A stretch of 64,000 bases of DNA from CAVYYW01 sp963772845 (GCA_963772845.1 CAVYYW010000027.1:108226-172225); one strand, 5' to 3'; shown: positions 8,769 through 17,844, numbered from the stretch's first letter. Notes: generated by a model from the sequence alone, not told the origin. A program made the numbers and translations.

Positions 8769-9494
8769 ATGAAAAAGAAAACGGGAATTATACTTATTTT
8801 ATCTCTTATGGTATTTATGCTGACATTGAATTTACAGGAACAGCTGTCAAAAGCGAGCGATAATAAAATGGCTATTCCAAAGGATGCCATCCGGTTGAGA
8901 ATACTGGCTAACAGTGATCATGCTGATGATCAGAGAGTGAAACGCGAAGTCAGAGATGTGGTTAATCATCAAATCGAGGGCTGGGTTCAGGATCTTAAGA
9001 CAGCGCCTCAAGCAAAACAAGTTATCCAGGCTCATCTGGGTACGATCCGTTCGCTTGTTAAGCAGCAGTTAATCAAGGAAGGTCTTCCACCGGTCTACAC
9101 CGTGAAGTTAGGAGAAGCTGATTTTCCAACTAAATTGTATGGCGGAACCGTCTACCCAGCCGGTCAGTACCAAGCGCTGGTTGTCACATTAGGTAAAGGA
9201 CAAGGGGCAAACTGGTGGTGTGTCCTATTCCCGCCGCTGTGTTTCCTTGATTTTGAGCATGGCGATGCCGTAAAGCCTGACCAAGCTAGTCAGAATACTG
9301 CCGAGGCCAAGTCAGCTGACACACAAGCCTCTGGAACAGATGCTGCACCAGCAGTTACAGCACAAAAAGAACAACCTGAAGCAGCGGCAGTCCAAAAAGA
9401 ACAACCTGAACAAACTCAAACTAAAAAACCGGAAATAAAAGTTGAATTTTTTGCCTGGGAATGGGCCCAAAAGGCTGTTCATTTGCTCCGGTGA
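8769..9494 (+). CDS. spoIIR: stage II sporulation protein R
   Basis: Forespore-made secreted signal that triggers processing of pro-sigma-E in the mother cell through SpoIIGA. The product is 241 residues, with an N-terminal hydrophobic export segment (~6-21), the conserved block IRLRILANSD (41-50) followed by DDQRVKREVRD, and the family signature GANWWCVLFPPLCFLD. Between that block and the conserved tail FFAWEWAQK lies a low-complexity linker rich in Q, E, A and T with two copies of QKEQPE. Ribosome binding site AAGGGGGCGGGG precedes ATG 8769. Position between prmC and ywlC matches B. subtilis. Confidence 0.92.
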   Translation: MKKKTGIILILSLMVFMLTLNLQEQLSKASDNKMAIPKDAIRLRILANSDHADDQRVKREVRDVVNHQIEGWVQDLKTAPQAKQVIQAHLGTIRSLVKQQLIKEGLPPVYTVKLGEADFPTKLYGGTVYPAGQYQALVVTLGKGQGANWWCVLFPPLCFLDFEHGDAVKPDQASQNTAEAKSADTQASGTDAAPAVTAQKEQPEAAAVQKEQPEQTQTKKPEIKVEFFAWEWAQKAVHLLR

Positions 9495-9507
9495 ACTGGA
9501 GGGAACC

Positions 9508-10537
9508 ATGGAAACGAAAATCTGGCAGCTTCCTGCCGGGGAACGGCTTCCTGACATAAAAGAAGCCGCCTTGCTGCTTAAAAAAAATGAAGTTGTCGCT
9601 TTTCCGACAGAAACGGTTTACGGTCTGGGTGGAAATGCGCTGTCCGATCAAGCCATTGATAAAATTTATCAGGCGAAAGGGCGGCCGGGCGACAACCCGT
9701 TGATTGTACATATTTCAGAAAAAAAACAAATCCATGATTTGTGTACGCAGGTGACCCCGGCTGCCGAAAAGCTGATTAACGCTTTTTGGCCGGGGCCATT
9801 GACCGTTATTTTACCAAGTAATGGAAGTGTGTCTGAGAAAGTAACAGCTGGCCTTCCAACCGTTGCGGTCAGAATGCCTGAGCATCCGATTGCGTTAGCA
9901 TTAATCCGTGAAGCGGGGCTGCCGGTTGCCGCTCCCTCTGCAAATACATCTGGCCGTCCAAGTCCAACATCAGCTGGACATGTGATTAAAGATCTAAAAG
10001 GTAAAATAGCAGGAATCGTAGATGGAGGTATGACGGGGGTCGGTTTAGAGTCCACGGTTGTCGATGCAACATCTTCTCCTATTACCATTCTTCGCCCAGG
10101 CGGAATAACCCGTGCGCAGCTGGAAGAGGTTATTGGAAAAGTCACTGTCGATCCCTCTTTGCTGAACGAAAAAGCCCGTCCAAAATCGCCTGGTATGAAA
10201 TATACTCATTATGCTCCGCAAGCACCGCTTTTTCTGGTGGAGAGCGGTATCTCAGGTATTAATAGCGAAATAGAGCATGCCCATAACGAACGAAAAAAAA
10301 CGGGAGTGCTGACGGTGGATGAACATGTGCGTGAATTTCCTGCAAGCGGACATTATATTGTCCTGCGGCAGCCTGAAAAATCCCGCGACAATTGCCAGAG
10401 GGCTGTACAATGCTCTTAGGACATTTGATGATACAGAGGCAGAAATAATATTTTGCGAAGTTTTTTCGGAAGATGGCATTGGAGAAGCGATTATGAACAG
10501 ATTAAGAAAAGCAGCAGGTGGCAGGGTAGTTAAATGA
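9508..10537 (+). CDS. ywlC: L-threonylcarbamoyladenylate synthase, Sua5/YwlC type (one-base frameshift in this sequence)
   Basis: Makes threonylcarbamoyl-AMP from threonine, bicarbonate and ATP for the t6A modification of tRNAs reading ANN codons. The restored product is 342 residues: a YrdC domain (FPTETVYGLGGNA, KGRPGDNPLIVH, VAAPSANTSGRPSPT) followed by the extra C-terminal Sua5 domain after the linker SPGMKYTHYAP. The frame breaks inside the Sua5 domain near 10344: one extra A (TGCAAGCGG), after which the next frame gives DIILSCGS through NRLRKAAGG. Start ATG 9508 with GGAGGG just upstream. It begins 13 bases after spoIIR. Confidence 0.9.
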
Positions 10538-10609
10538 TCCCCGCGTGCCTTCTAAACCCTTCTCGTCCAGCATAAAGTAAGGTAGCAGAACGAGAAGGAG
10601 CGAATAATC

Positions 10610-11177
10610 TTGATAACATACAGTTTCGCAGGCGAAGAATTTGCCCTGCTTATGATGGCCCTTGCCCTCGGAATGGACGCGTTCTCTGTCAGTCTCGGTA
10701 TGGGAACCATGCCGATCCGGAAGCGCCAGATTGCAAAAGCAGGCGTTGTAATTGGAGGGTTTCACGTTCTCATGCCGCTAGGCGGTCTGTTTATCGGCGG
10801 CCTCATTTCTAAGCATTTCGGTCAAATCGCAATGATCGCAGGCGGCGCAATATCTAGTGATTATTGGCGGCCAAATGATACTAAGCAGTTTAAGTAAGAA
10901 TGAGCAGGAGCATATATTCAGACCGGTTGGCATCGGTTTGTTTATTTTTGCGTTAAGCGTCAGTCTGGACAGTTTTTCAGTTGGGCTGAGTCTGGGGATT
11001 TTTGGAGCTAAAGGTCTTTTTGCTATTTTACTATTCGGCATGACAGCAATGGTATTAACTTGGGCTGGTTTTTTAATAGGTCAGAAAACACATGTCCTGC
11101 TTGGCCGGTCAAGTGAAATCCTTGGTGGCTGTATCCTAATTGGTATGGGAATCAAACTGCTTTGCTCCATGCATTAA
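10610..11177 (+). CDS. mntP: manganese efflux pump MntP (one-base frameshift in this sequence)
   Basis: Inner-membrane Mn(II) exporter. The restored product is 188 residues with six predicted hydrophobic segments and the two pseudo-symmetric signature motifs ALGMDAFSVSLGMG (N-terminal half) and SLDSFSVGLSLG (C-terminal half), whose aspartates are needed for transport in this family. The frame breaks at about 10835-10845: one extra base in a GGCGGCG stretch, after which LVIIGGQMI continues. The start is TTG 10610 with a strong GAAGGAG site. No yybP-ykoY manganese riboswitch was seen in the short gap after ywlC. Confidence 0.88.
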
Positions 11178-11264
11178 ATGTTTGGAAAAGGGCTGGGAAA
11201 AGCGTCCATTTCTAATGTCAAAATGGACAAAATGGTGTATGATAAAGCATAAAGAGGTGTTGTG

Positions 11265-11891
11265 ATGACAAACGTTTTATTCGTCTGTACGGGGAACACT
11301 TGCCGAAGCCCTATGGCAGAGGTTCTTCTTAGAGAAAAAGGAATGGGGCGGTTTGAGGTAAAGTCAGCGGGGATTTTTGCCGGGATGGGAAGCCCTGCTC
11401 ATCAGAATGCCGTTAAAGTACTCTCCACACGTCAGATGACAGTCGATCACCGTTCGCAGCCTTTAAATGACATGCTCATAGAATGGCCCGATTATATTTT
11501 CACAATGACGGAGAATCATAAGCAGCTGTTGCTGCAGCGTTACCCGGCTGCTTATAACAAGGTATACACGTTAAAAGAATTTCTAATAGATGATAAAGCC
11601 TCTCATGAATTATGGGGGAAATTGCAGGATACAATGATTCAACTTGAAGAAAAAAGAGCACAATATCTTTACAGTCTGACTGATTCGGATCTTACGGAGA
11701 AAGAGCGGGCTGAACGGGAAGAAGCATTCAATAATGAAATCGAGCATGAGCAGCGATTAATGCTTGAATTGGAGTCGCGGTTACCTGACGTCGACATTAA
11801 AGATCCATACGGGGGCGATGAAGCGACCTATGAATCGGCCTGTGAAGAGCTCGAACGGCTCATTGATCAATTGATCGACAAATTATCTTAA
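11265..11891 (+). CDS. ywlE: low-molecular-weight protein arginine phosphatase (YwlE-like)
   Basis: Member of the LMW phosphatase fold; YwlE of B. subtilis removes phosphate from arginines added by McsB. The catalytic loop is CTGNTCRS near the N-terminus, with Thr after the Gly-Asn as in arginine-specific members, and the general acid lies in DIKDPYGG. The 208-residue product is longer than the usual ~150 because a charged, helix-rich insert (about residues 105-170) separates KVYTLKEF from the DPYGG loop. Start ATG 11265, preceded by AGAGGTG; GTG 11262 is also in frame. Confidence 0.88.
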   Translation: MTNVLFVCTGNTCRSPMAEVLLREKGMGRFEVKSAGIFAGMGSPAHQNAVKVLSTRQMTVDHRSQPLNDMLIEWPDYIFTMTENHKQLLLQRYPAAYNKVYTLKEFLIDDKASHELWGKLQDTMIQLEEKRAQYLYSLTDSDLTEKERAEREEAFNNEIEHEQRLMLELESRLPDVDIKDPYGGDEATYESACEELERLIDQLIDKLS

Positions 11892-12023
11892 AGTTTTCCC
11901 GGGAAATAATCGAATCTTGTCATTGAATTTTGTATTTAAAGGTATAGAATGAAGTCGGTTGATCAATCCCACTGGACATGGCTAAGATAAATAAATGATT
12001 AATTGAAAGGACGAAAACTCCTA

Positions 12024-12596
12024 ATGGATGAATTCCAGAAAGATATTCAGCGGCAATTGACACAAGTGCTAGAGGATTTGAATGCAGCGATGCCACTTAG
12101 CGACAGGCACGTACTTATTGTAGGGGCCAGTACGAGCGAGGTGATCGGTGAACATATCGGAACCTGTGGAACAGTAGAGGTGGCCGGCACGATTTATAAA
12201 GTGCTTTCTGAATTTCAAGAAAAGACAGGGGTTCATTATGCTTTTCAGTGCTGTGAGCATCTGAATCGCGCGCTTATTGTAGAAAGAACCATTGCCGACC
12301 AGAAAATGCTTGAACAGGTCACTGTTGTTCCCATGCGATCAGCAGGCGGAGCCATGGCTTCCTATGCTTATAACAAAATGAAGGATCCTGTTGTGGTTGA
12401 AGCAATCAAAGGCGACTGCGGCATTGATATTGGTGATACATTTATAGGTATGCATCTTAAAGCGGTTGCAGTGCCTGTCAGAAGCCAGGTACGCGAAGTC
12501 GGAAAAGCCCACATCACACTTGCACGAACACGGCCAAAGCTCATCGGCGGTGAACGCGCGATCTATCCTGAAAGAGAAAAAGTCAATCACTTTTAA
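12024..12596 (+). CDS. ywlG: UPF0340/TIGR01440 family protein YwlG
   Basis: Conserved Bacillales protein of unknown function (190 residues) recognised by LIVGASTSEVIGEHIG, the cysteine-containing FQCCEHLNRALV-like block and VPMRSAGGAMASYAY. It is soluble, with no signal peptide. It follows ywlE directly; in B. subtilis ywlF (ribose-5-phosphate isomerase B) stands between them and is absent here. ATG 12024 is used; an in-frame TTG at 12003 exists. AAAGGA lies rather far upstream. Confidence 0.85.
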   Translation: MDEFQKDIQRQLTQVLEDLNAAMPLSDRHVLIVGASTSEVIGEHIGTCGTVEVAGTIYKVLSEFQEKTGVHYAFQCCEHLNRALIVERTIADQKMLEQVTVVPMRSAGGAMASYAYNKMKDPVVVEAIKGDCGIDIGDTFIGMHLKAVAVPVRSQVREVGKAHITLARTRPKLIGGERAIYPEREKVNHF

Positions 12597-12615
12597 ACAA
12601 TAAGAAACGCATACA

Positions 12616-12645
12616 AAGCCTGTCGGATTTCCGGCGGGCTTTTTT
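12616..12645 (+). terminator. Rho-independent terminator of ywlG
   Basis: AAGCCTGTCGG pairs with CCGGCGGGCTT across ATTT and is followed by a T run. Confidence 0.8.
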
Positions 12646-12753
12646 CGTTCTGAAAAGCCCAATATTATCCACTAAAATCGTTTTTCTCATGACGCAAATG
12701 ATGTGTTAATATAGGGAAGGATGGAAGATAAGCTATAGAGTGGAGGGATAAAT

Positions 12754-13998
12754 TTGGAAACAATAAAAACAAAAGATACAGAAGTTTTTGAAGCGATTCA
12801 GCAAGAGCTAGGACGTCAGAGGGATAAAATAGAACTGATTGCGTCTGAGAACTTTGTGAGTGAAGCGGTCATGGAGGCAGCGGGTTCCGTACTGACGAAC
12901 AAGTATGCAGAAGGTTACCCTGGCCGACGGTATTATGGAGGCTGTGAATATGTTGATGTGATTGAAAACTTGGCACGCGACCGGGCAAAAAAACTCTTCG
13001 GCGCTGAACACGCCAATGTCCAGCCACATTCAGGAGCTCAAGCGAACATGGCAGTTTACTTTACGATTCTTGAGCATGGCGATACCGTTCTCGGCATGAA
13101 TCTCTCTCATGGCGGTCACTTGACACACGGCAGTGCTGTTAACTTCAGCGGCAAACAGTATAATTTTGTCGATTACGGTGTGGATCAGGACACCCACACA
13201 ATCAACTACGATGATGTTCTAGAAAAAGCAAAAGAGCACCAGCCTAAACTGATTGTTGCAGGAGCCAGTGCTTATCCACGGTCGATTGATTTCGCGCGGT
13301 TCCGTGAAATTGCTGATGAAGTTGGCGCTTACCTCATGGTCGATATGGCGCATATCGCTGGACTTATTGCTGCAGGACTTCACCCTAACCCTGTTCCTTT
13401 TGCTGATTTTGTTACAACGACCACTCACAAAACACTTCGCGGTCCACGCGGCGGAATGATCCTATGCAAGGAAGAATTCGCGAAGAAAATTGATAAATCT
13501 GTGTTCCCAGGACTTCAAGGCGGTCCTTTGATGCACGTCATCGCCGCTAAAGCCGTCGCTTTTGGCGAAGCACTTCAAGACGGATTCAAAGACTATTCCC
13601 AGCAAATCATCAATAATGCAAAAGCACTGGGAGAAGCTTTGGTTGCAGAAGGTATTGATCTTGTTTCAGGCGGGACAGACAATCATCTGCTTCTGCTCGA
13701 TGTTCGCAAAGCCGGACTGACAGGTAAAGTGGCAGAACGCGCCCTTGATGATATCGGCATTACGACGAATAAAAATACGATTCCGTTTGACACCGAAAGT
13801 CCCTTTGTCACAAGCGGCGTAAGAATGGGAACAGCAGCGGTCACTACCCGCGGTTTTAAAGAAGAAGATATGAAAGAAATCGCTGGAATTATCGCCTTCA
13901 CTCTAAAGAATCATGAAAATGAAGAAAAACTGAAGGAAGCATCTAACCGTGTCCTATCACTCACAAGTCGCTTTCCTTTATACGAAAATATGAAATAA
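12754..13998 (+). CDS. glyA: serine hydroxymethyltransferase
   Basis: PLP enzyme interconverting serine and glycine with tetrahydrofolate, the main source of one-carbon units. The 414-residue product has the family blocks ELIASENFVS, YAEGYPGRRYYGGC, the PLP lysine in TTTTHKTLRGPRGG (about residue 230), FPGLQGGP and GVRMGTAAVTTRG. The start is TTG 12754, with GGAGGG eight bases upstream. Monocistronic, with a strong terminator; upp follows after the repeat island, whereas in B. subtilis upp is next to glyA. Confidence 0.97.
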   Translation: METIKTKDTEVFEAIQQELGRQRDKIELIASENFVSEAVMEAAGSVLTNKYAEGYPGRRYYGGCEYVDVIENLARDRAKKLFGAEHANVQPHSGAQANMAVYFTILEHGDTVLGMNLSHGGHLTHGSAVNFSGKQYNFVDYGVDQDTHTINYDDVLEKAKEHQPKLIVAGASAYPRSIDFARFREIADEVGAYLMVDMAHIAGLIAAGLHPNPVPFADFVTTTTHKTLRGPRGGMILCKEEFAKKIDKSVFPGLQGGPLMHVIAAKAVAFGEALQDGFKDYSQQIINNAKALGEALVAEGIDLVSGGTDNHLLLLDVRKAGLTGKVAERALDDIGITTNKNTIPFDTESPFVTSGVRMGTAAVTTRGFKEEDMKEIAGIIAFTLKNHENEEKLKEASNRVLSLTSRFPLYENMK

Positions 13999-14002
13999 AA
14001 CG

Positions 14003-14035
14003 AACGCTGGCTCAATACTGAGTCAGCGTTTTTTT
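14003..14035 (+). terminator. Rho-independent terminator of glyA
   Basis: AACGCTGGCTCA pairs with TGAGTCAGCGTT (one mismatch) and is followed by seven T. Confidence 0.85.
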
Positions 14036-14080
14036 GAAATGCAAGAAAGGTATTTCCGCGGAAGAGGCAAATAAATCAGT

Positions 14081-14430
14081 TGAAACGGTGCGTCACAGCG
14101 CACCGCTTATTTTGAATGAAATGGAGCCTGCCGGGCAAATGCCGGCAGGTTTTCTTGTTTGTTGAGAAGGAAAAATTAGGGAAGTGGACAGTAAACCATC
14201 AAAAGTGGACAGTAAATCAGTGAAAGTGGACAGTAAACCAGTGAAAGTGGCAGCGAGCAAACCAGCGAAAGTGGCAGGCAAACACGGAAGCTGGACAATA
14301 GAGCCAACATGGGAACGGTCCCAAACGCCCTTGAAGAACGGATCAGATCAAGTCGGAAGCTGATTTATCATTGTTCTATTTAAAATCAGCGTAATTTCAT
14401 GAAAAATCGTGATTTTTCACACCTTATTAG
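14081..14430 (+). repeat. Composite repeat family C, copy 1
   Basis: Order of parts: hairpin H1 (GGTGCG / CGCACC); hairpin H2 (CCTGCCGG pairing with CCGGCAGG, then TTTT, terminator-like); GGAAAAATTAGGG; a tandem array of 21-bp units built on AAGTGGACAGTAAACCA with length variants, about 14182-14300; palindrome TGGGAACGGTCCCA at 14310-14323; H4 (GCTGATTT / AAATCAGC); H5 (TGAAAAATC / GATTTTTCA). The same order recurs in copies at 14446, 16049, 44339 and 44701 (reversed), 53405 and 53680. Confidence 0.85.
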
Positions 14431-14445
14431 TTTTCAAAATGCAGT

Positions 14446-14770
14446 TGAAACGGTGCGTCACAGCGCACCGTTTATTTTGAATGAAATGGAGCCTGCCGGG
14501 CAAATGCCGGCAGGTTTTCTTGTTTGTTGAGAAGGAAAAATTAGGGAAGTGGACAGTAAACCATTAAAAGTGGACAGTAAACCATCGAAAGTGGACAGGT
14601 AAATCAGTGAAAGTGGCAGGCAAACACGGAAGGTGGACAATAGAGCCAATATGGGAACGGTCCCAAACGCCCTTGAAGAACGGATCAGATCAATTCGGAA
14701 GCTGATTTATCATTGTTCTATTTAAAATCAGCGTAATTTCATGAAAAATCATGATTTTTCACACTTTATT
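14446..14770 (+). repeat. Composite repeat family C, copy 2
   Basis: Same parts in the same order as the copy at 14081 and nearly identical to it in the flanking blocks, but with fewer 21-bp units in the array. The two copies are directly adjacent, sharing one H1 hairpin between them. The tail runs into an A+T-rich stretch leading to the NERD gene. Confidence 0.85.
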
Positions 14771-14898
14771 GCTCTTATTTAGCTGTGCGGAGATTGCTTA
14801 AGCAGAACACATCTTTGAAAATATAAAATTATAAATAATTTAAAGGAATTCAAAGAAAATTGTAGAAATTAACATTTAAAACATCTGGAGGGATGCTC

Positions 14899-15903
14899 TT
14901 GATTCAAAAAGAGTTAATGAAATCAATAAAGCTTATGCAACATGAAGCCTTGCTTAATCGTTTGTCTGAGACCCATCCTCAATATAAGAGAATCCAAAGG
15001 GAACATTGGAAATATTCCTCCGGTCATAAAGGGGAGCAATCGCTGAGTAATATTATCCAAAGAGAAATGCTTGATGAAGAGGGTATTATTTTATATGACA
15101 TTAGACTCAAAATTTCTGAGGATGAATTTTTTCAAATGGATGTATCATTTTTCACTTCTCGTTTTATTTTGATTTTCGATTCTAAATATATCGGCGGAGA
15201 GCTTTATTTCGAGGAGAAATTTTCACAATTAATTCGAAAGTCTAATAATGGAGAGATCGATAGATTTGATAATCCCATAATTCAGCTTAAAAACCAGGCA
15301 AGGCATCTTAATGGGTGGCTACAGAAGAATAAATTCCGCCCTCTCCCTATTGATACTCTTGTTGTCATTACCCACCCCAAAGCGTCAATAAGCACCAGCC
15401 CCAATTATACCGAAGCAGAACGCACCGTAACGAACCTTCAAGGAATGCCATTTAAAATGAAAAAAGCCACAAGGAGATTCCAAAAATCATTAGTCATCGA
15501 TAGAGAAGTCAAAAAAATGGCAAGAGCATTATATAAGCAAAATGTTCCATTACACTCAGATATTCTTTCGCTTTACAATCTAAAAAATGATGACATAAGC
15601 CAGGGTGTTTTATGCCTCAAATGTTCCTTTAGACCAATGGTTAGAATTTATGGGACGTGGTTTTGTCCTAAATGTGAAAACACTTCCAAGACTGCACACA
15701 TTGACGCGCTAATTGATTATTTTCTCCTGCTGGGTACCTCTATTAATAACCACCAATTCCGGGAAATGGTAAAACTCTCTTCAATTTCAGTTTCTAATAA
15801 ATTATTAAAACAATTAAATTTAAATCAGACGGGAACAGGTAAAGGAAGAAGATATAATCTAAACCTAAATGATCTGATCAAACGAGTGAATCATCCAAGG
15901 TAA
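14899..15903 (+). CDS. NERD-domain (nuclease-related) protein with C-terminal zinc finger
   Basis: A 334-residue protein with an N-terminal NERD domain, a restriction-endonuclease-like fold. Visible motifs are HKGEQS (43-48, Glu46), QMDVSFF with Asp81, and FDSK (93-96), matching the E...D...(E/D)xK layout of these nucleases. A C-terminal zinc ribbon has Cys239/242 and Cys256/259 (CLKC and CPKC). The start is TTG 14899, spaced correctly from GGAGG (14887-14891); the ATG at 14893 overlaps that site. The gene is more A+T-rich than its neighbours and wedged between family C repeats, the downstream one lacking its left half. Foreign cargo is likely. Actual substrate and role, for example DNA processing or defence, are unknown. 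Confidence 0.75.
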   Translation: MIQKELMKSIKLMQHEALLNRLSETHPQYKRIQREHWKYSSGHKGEQSLSNIIQREMLDEEGIILYDIRLKISEDEFFQMDVSFFTSRFILIFDSKYIGGELYFEEKFSQLIRKSNNGEIDRFDNPIIQLKNQARHLNGWLQKNKFRPLPIDTLVVITHPKASISTSPNYTEAERTVTNLQGMPFKMKKATRRFQKSLVIDREVKKMARALYKQNVPLHSDILSLYNLKNDDISQGVLCLKCSFRPMVRIYGTWFCPKCENTSKTAHIDALIDYFLLLGTSINNHQFREMVKLSSISVSNKLLKQLNLNQTGTGKGRRYNLNLNDLIKRVNHPR

Positions 15904-16035
15904 CCATGCTGGAGACGGTAGGCAAATCATAAGGAGCCAGCATGGGAACGGTCCCACACGCCCTTGAAGAACGGATCGGCTCAATTCGGAAGCTGATCAG
16001 CAGTACTTCATGATTTTTCACACCTTAATAATTTT
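15904..16035 (+). repeat. Composite repeat family C, right half only
   Basis: Begins within the end of an array (GGCAAATCATAAGGAGCCAG), then the palindrome TGGGAACGGTCCCA, the CCCTTGAAGAACGGATC block, a shortened H4 region and TGATTTTTCA. H1, H2 and most of the array are missing where the NERD gene now lies. Confidence 0.75.
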
Positions 16036-16048
16036 TAAAAAATGTAGT

Positions 16049-16392
16049 TGAAACGGTGTGTCAGAGCGCACCGCTCATTTTGAATGTAATTGAACCTGCC
16101 GGGCAAATGCCGGCAGGTTTTCTTGTTTGTTGAGAAGGGAAAATTAGGGAAGTGGACAATAAACCATTAAAAGTGGACAGTAAATCTTCAAAAGTGGACA
16201 GTAAACCATCAAAAGTGGACAGTATATCAGTGAAAGTGGCAAGCAAATCATAAAGGTGGCCAATAGAGCCAACATAGGAACGGTTCCACCACCCTGAAAA
16301 GTGCTTTCGAGATCAATTCGGAAGCTGATTTATCATTGTTCTATTTAAAATCAGCGTAATTTCATGAAAAATCACGATTTTTCATTCCTTAT
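16049..16392 (+). repeat. Composite repeat family C, copy 4
   Basis: Full order H1, H2, array, palindrome (degenerate here: AGGAACGGTTCC), H4, H5. The array has about five units, alternating CCA and TCA variants. 16393-16607 holds no gene; it contains A+T-rich sequence leading to upp. Confidence 0.85.
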
Positions 16393-16607
16393 TGCGCTTT
16401 TTTTACTGTGCACTTGAATAACTGACAGGCGTAGAGCGAAACCATCTTAGTGGCGCCCTAATATTAGGAAAGAGGTTCATATAATTCCTTCTTGTTTCGA
16501 ATACTACTAAGGAAATATTTCGAATAGGTCAATTAAATGAAGAAAGATTGAAGACTTCGCTGTTTTTAGGTAAAATTTATCGAGAGAGATGATTTGAGGA
16601 GGATTCA

Positions 16608-17237
16608 ATGGGACAAGTTAAGGTTTTAAACCATCCGTTAATACAGCACAAATTGACAATGATTCGTGATCAGGAAACAGGAACGAAAAATTTCCGGGCC
16701 CTTGTTGATGAGGTTGCCGCTCTTATGGCATTTGAAATTACGCGTGACCTGCCTTTAGAAGAAGTTGAAGTTCAGACCCCTGTCACAAAAGCCAAGGCTT
16801 ATTTATTAGCAGGAAAAAAATTAGGCATCGTACCGATTCTCAGAGCAGGACTTGGAATGGTGGACGGCATGCTTCGTTTAATTCCAGCTGCTAAAGTCGG
16901 ACATGTTGGGCTATACAGAGATCCGGAAACGCTTTTGCCTGTGGAATACTATGTAAAACTCCCGCCTGATATTGAAGAGAGAGACTTTATCGTTGTGGAT
17001 CCGATGCTTGCAACAGGGGGTTCTGCTTCGGCTGCTTTAACGTCATTGAAAACACGCGGCGCGGTCAACATCAAATTGATGTGTCTGATTGCTGCTCCTG
17101 AAGGCGTTGAATTGATCCAAAAAGATCATCCGGACGTTGATATTTACCTTGCTTCATTGGATGAAAAACTAAATGAAAAAGGCTACATTGTTCCTGGCCT
17201 CGGTGATGCCGGCGATCGTCTATACGGCACAAAGTAA
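16608..17237 (+). CDS. upp: uracil phosphoribosyltransferase
   Basis: Converts uracil and PRPP to UMP (pyrimidine salvage). The 209-residue product has the PRPP-binding loop DPMLATGGSA at 131-140, PILRAGLGM near residue 76, and the C-terminal uracil-binding motif GYIVPGLGDAGDR. ATG 16608 follows GAGGAGGA. It lies directly before the ATP synthase operon, as in B. subtilis, but here with a kilobase of repeats between. Confidence 0.97.
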   Translation: MGQVKVLNHPLIQHKLTMIRDQETGTKNFRALVDEVAALMAFEITRDLPLEEVEVQTPVTKAKAYLLAGKKLGIVPILRAGLGMVDGMLRLIPAAKVGHVGLYRDPETLLPVEYYVKLPPDIEERDFIVVDPMLATGGSASAALTSLKTRGAVNIKLMCLIAAPEGVELIQKDHPDVDIYLASLDEKLNEKGYIVPGLGDAGDRLYGTK

Positions 17238-17261
17238 TAAAAAGGTCAGGGTTTAAAAAGC

Positions 17262-17317
17262 GGAAAGCCATGACCGGTATGCTGTTTTATAGGTCCAGTT
17301 TGGCTTTCCTCTTTTTT
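17262..17317 (+). terminator. Probable terminator of upp
   Basis: GGAAAGCCA pairs with TGGCTTTCC across a loop of about 29 bases that holds a smaller TGACC/GGTC pairing; TTTTTT follows. Confidence 0.5.
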
Positions 17318-17319
17318 GT

Positions 17320-17668
17320 CCAGCTTCGTCACACAGCCCCTCGGCGTGCTTCAATTCTCTTCCGGTGAGCAAAAGCGCCCTCCTCAGAGAATTTCCACGC
17401 ATCGGGCTAAGCATGTGTGACTCCGCTTTTCTTGTCAGCTGCGAAACGCAACGCCTAGCGGCACTTCAAACGTTTTCCGGCCGCAACAGCGTCCTCAAAC
17501 GTCTTCCAGTGCGTACGGCGTTGAACGCGTTTCTCCGCTTTTCTTTGTCCAGCTCTGTCACACAGCCCCTCGGCGTGCTTCAATTCTCTTCCGGTGAGCA
17601 AAAAGCGCCCTCCTCAGAGAATTTCCACCACGCATCGGGGCTAAGCATGTGTGACTCCGCTTTTCTTT
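17320..17668 (-). repeat. Repeat family D, two direct copies
   Basis: Two nearly identical blocks, 17320-17432 and 17546-17668, share CACACAGCCCCTCGGCGTGC, TTCAATTCTCTTCCGGTGAG and a tail that reads on the minus strand AAAGCGGAGTCACACATGCT. This AAAGCGGAG-CACATG start relates them to the elements at 56733-57062 and 60246-60420. They differ by small insertions and a few substitutions. Open frames across them are not genes. The rest of 17669-18248 is gene-free leader of the atp operon. Confidence 0.75.
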
Positions 17669-17814
17669 CAAAATGTTAACGGAATGGACACATTATGCGG
17701 ATGCAGAAATAGGACATTCCAATATAATAAAACTGAACAGAGATTCAAAAAAAACGAAATGTGACAATATCGGTAATGAACGTCAAATTTTTTGCGAGGA
17801 TGTTTTCAATTATA

Positions 17815-17844
17815 TTGACAACAAGATAGCGCTTTCGTTAAGAT
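17815..17844 (+). promoter_or_regulatory. Candidate sigma-A promoter of the atp operon
   Basis: TTGACA (17815-17820) and TAAGAT (17839-17844) with 18 bases between, giving an untranslated leader of about 400 bases before the first atp gene. A perfect palindrome, TTTTGACGTCAAAA, lies at 17898-17911 within that leader. Confidence 0.45.

Noticed and set aside
14093..16246. Minus-strand frames rich in LLSTFDG repeats (14093-14281, 14458-14649, 16061-16246)
   Set aside because: Translations of the repeat C arrays; open only because the unit is a multiple of three.
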